From contig CBFDBC010000182.1 in NCBI GenBank assembly GCA_965602945.1, forward strand, positions 1-7,567: DNA of 7,567 nt, in the 5' to 3' direction. The stretch comes from JAUXEH01 sp965602945 (lineage in GTDB: Bacteria; Acidobacteriota; Aminicenantia; Aminicenantales; Aminicenantaceae). The translations under genes were made by a program, and so were the position numbers. Shown in pieces: positions 6,610-7,567 of this stretch (positions within the stretch are counted from its first letter, which is position 1; the number at the start of each line of letters is the position of its first letter). A model generated the notes under the pieces. That model searched no databases. It worked only from the letters and a program-made list of their open reading frames with translations, and was not told where the DNA came from.

Positions 6610-7567
6610 TGCGGATAAAATGCGAGGTCAGGACCTCGTACAGTTGGCCGGGAAAAGCCGATTCGAGCTCCTCCAGGGTCTTCAGCCCGAAGATGAAAGC
6701 GATCGTGATAGGATCCACGCGGTAGTCGGTGTGCCCCTCGTAAAATCCGTAGCGCATGATGTAGTAGGGTTCCATCTCACCTGTGTGGAACCGCGTGAGC
6801 TTGGTCTCCAGCTCACTCCTCTGAGTGGGACTCAGATGTGCGTATCTCCTGCTGAGAAATGCGGTTTCATCTGGGTTCAGGTCTCTACGGATGTGGATGT
6901 GATACCCGCCGAAGATCTCATCCTCGAATATGGATTCCTGCCAGCCCTTGGTGGCTTCCATCGCCTCAATATGGACTTTTTTCCCATTGTAGAGGAAGTA
7001 GTCAATGTCCGCGTAGGGCCGCTGCTGCGCACGGTAGGCCATGGTCTGCTCCAGGACCAGATTCCACATGTGGAACATGGGCCGCGCGAGGTCCGCGTGT
7101 GTGAGCCCTAGGGCCTGCGCGAGGCGGTTGTCCCCCTTGAGGACGGATATGATGTCCTCGTCCCGGGCCATGAAACCAACCCCGGAAGACCGTTCGGGGC
7201 GCCCCAGCGCGGTGATCTCGGCGAGGGATCGGCCCGTGATCGTCAGGGCGCGATCCAGTTCTTCCTCTGAGTGGAGGCCCGTCGAGGCCAGAGCGGGAAA
7301 ATCCTCCGCATCCACAGCCAGCTGTTTCCCCTTGCCGTGCTGCGCATAAACGTACGGCTCTCCGTTCGCAACGGTGACCAGGGCCAGGATGTATTGCCCT
7401 TCCTTCGTGACCGCTGTGACATACTCTTGCCGGTCGGAAGTCCTGATGGGAGAAGGCACCCGAGGCACCTCCTCCAGGAGTTCCGGATACACAGGTAGAG
7501 AAATCCTGGAATCGGAATCGTAGGGGGTTCCGGCCGGAGGGAGGATTTCGGCGGCGTATCCGGGCCG
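6605..7567 (-). CDS. Hypothetical protein, C-terminal part (5' end outside window)
   Basis: I do not recognise this family. The frame stays open on the minus strand to the window edge; a GTG at 7492 could be read as a start, but in-frame sequence continues upstream (AAEILPPAGTPYDSDSRISLP), so the gene is most likely cut by the edge. At least 321 residues are visible. The protein appears soluble: no membrane segment, no repeats, no cysteines seen in the visible part. It is mixed alpha/beta and rich in charged and aromatic residues. The N-terminal part (about 40-95) has a strand-rich section (YILALVTVANGEPYVYAQHG). The C-terminal half holds FHMWNLVLEQTMAYRAQQRP, IDYFLYNGKKVHIEAMEATK and IFGGYHIHIRRDL, with several His residues that could be functional. 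It then has a helical tail beginning YYIMRYGFYEGHTDYRVDP. It converges on the DUF481 gene, so the two are not co-transcribed. That it is a real gene is supported by length, coding character and the fit of its stop to the shared palindrome. Confidence 0.65.
   Translation of the reverse strand, partial: RPGYAAEILPPAGTPYDSDSRISLPVYPELLEEVPRVPSPIRTSDRQEYVTAVTKEGQYILALVTVANGEPYVYAQHGKGKQLAVDAEDFPALASTGLHSEEELDRALTITGRSLAEITALGRPERSSGVGFMARDEDIISVLKGDNRLAQALGLTHADLARPMFHMWNLVLEQTMAYRAQQRPYADIDYFLYNGKKVHIEAMEATKGWQESIFEDEIFGGYHIHIRRDLNPDETAFLSRRYAHLSPTQRSELETKLTRFHTGEMEPYYIMRYGFYEGHTDYRVDPITIAFIFGLKTLEELESAFPGQLYEVLTSHFIRK

Noticed and set aside
7490..7492. GTG as the start of the minus-strand hypothetical gene
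   Set aside because: The frame continues without a stop to the window edge and no strong ribosome-binding site lies upstream of the GTG, so the gene is more likely truncated by the edge.

Overview
This window looks like chromosomal sequence from a Gram-negative, moderately GC-rich bacterium of the Acidobacteriota/Aminicenantes type. Three things suggest this. A PadR regulator lies directly ahead of an orphan FtsX/MacB-type permease that carries an N-terminal 'permease prefix' domain, an arrangement well known from acidobacterial genomes. A DUF481-type outer-membrane beta-barrel is present. There is also a single-chain AccA-AccD carboxyltransferase. The taxonomic call is an inference from gene content; the window holds no rRNA or other marker gene. 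I see no mobile element, tRNA, CRISPR array or phage gene.

Layout. Positions 2-853 (+) hold the C-terminal 283 residues of a zinc carboxypeptidase-like (M14) protein with a perfect EF-hand-like calcium loop. It is followed, 66 bases before the preferred ATG (24 bases before an alternative TTG), by 920-2689 (+), an acetyl/acyl-CoA carboxylase carboxyltransferase in which the alpha (AccA) half comes first and the zinc-ribbon beta (AccD) half second. A 168-base gap with several overlapping TACGTA-type inverted repeats precedes a PadR-type repressor (2858-3178, +). Five bases later comes an 847-residue two-module FtsX-type permease (3184-5727, +). After an 88-base gap with a possible promoter there is a DUF481-like outer-membrane protein (5816-6562, +). 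The last gene, 6605-7567 (-), is the C-terminal 321 residues of a protein I do not recognise. It converges on the DUF481 gene across a 42-base gap containing a palindrome that includes both stop codons.

How the genes relate. The PadR and permease genes look like one autoregulated, translationally coupled unit at the cell envelope; no ATPase gene is in the window. The carboxyltransferase would supply malonyl-CoA (or a related acyl-CoA product) for lipid synthesis if paired with biotin carboxylase and BCCP encoded elsewhere. The other genes are probably independent. I see no obvious multi-gene defence or biosynthetic system. The most notable item is the reversed (alpha-then-beta) carboxyltransferase fusion with altered active-site loops, followed by the permease's internal ribosome-binding site at the prefix-domain boundary.
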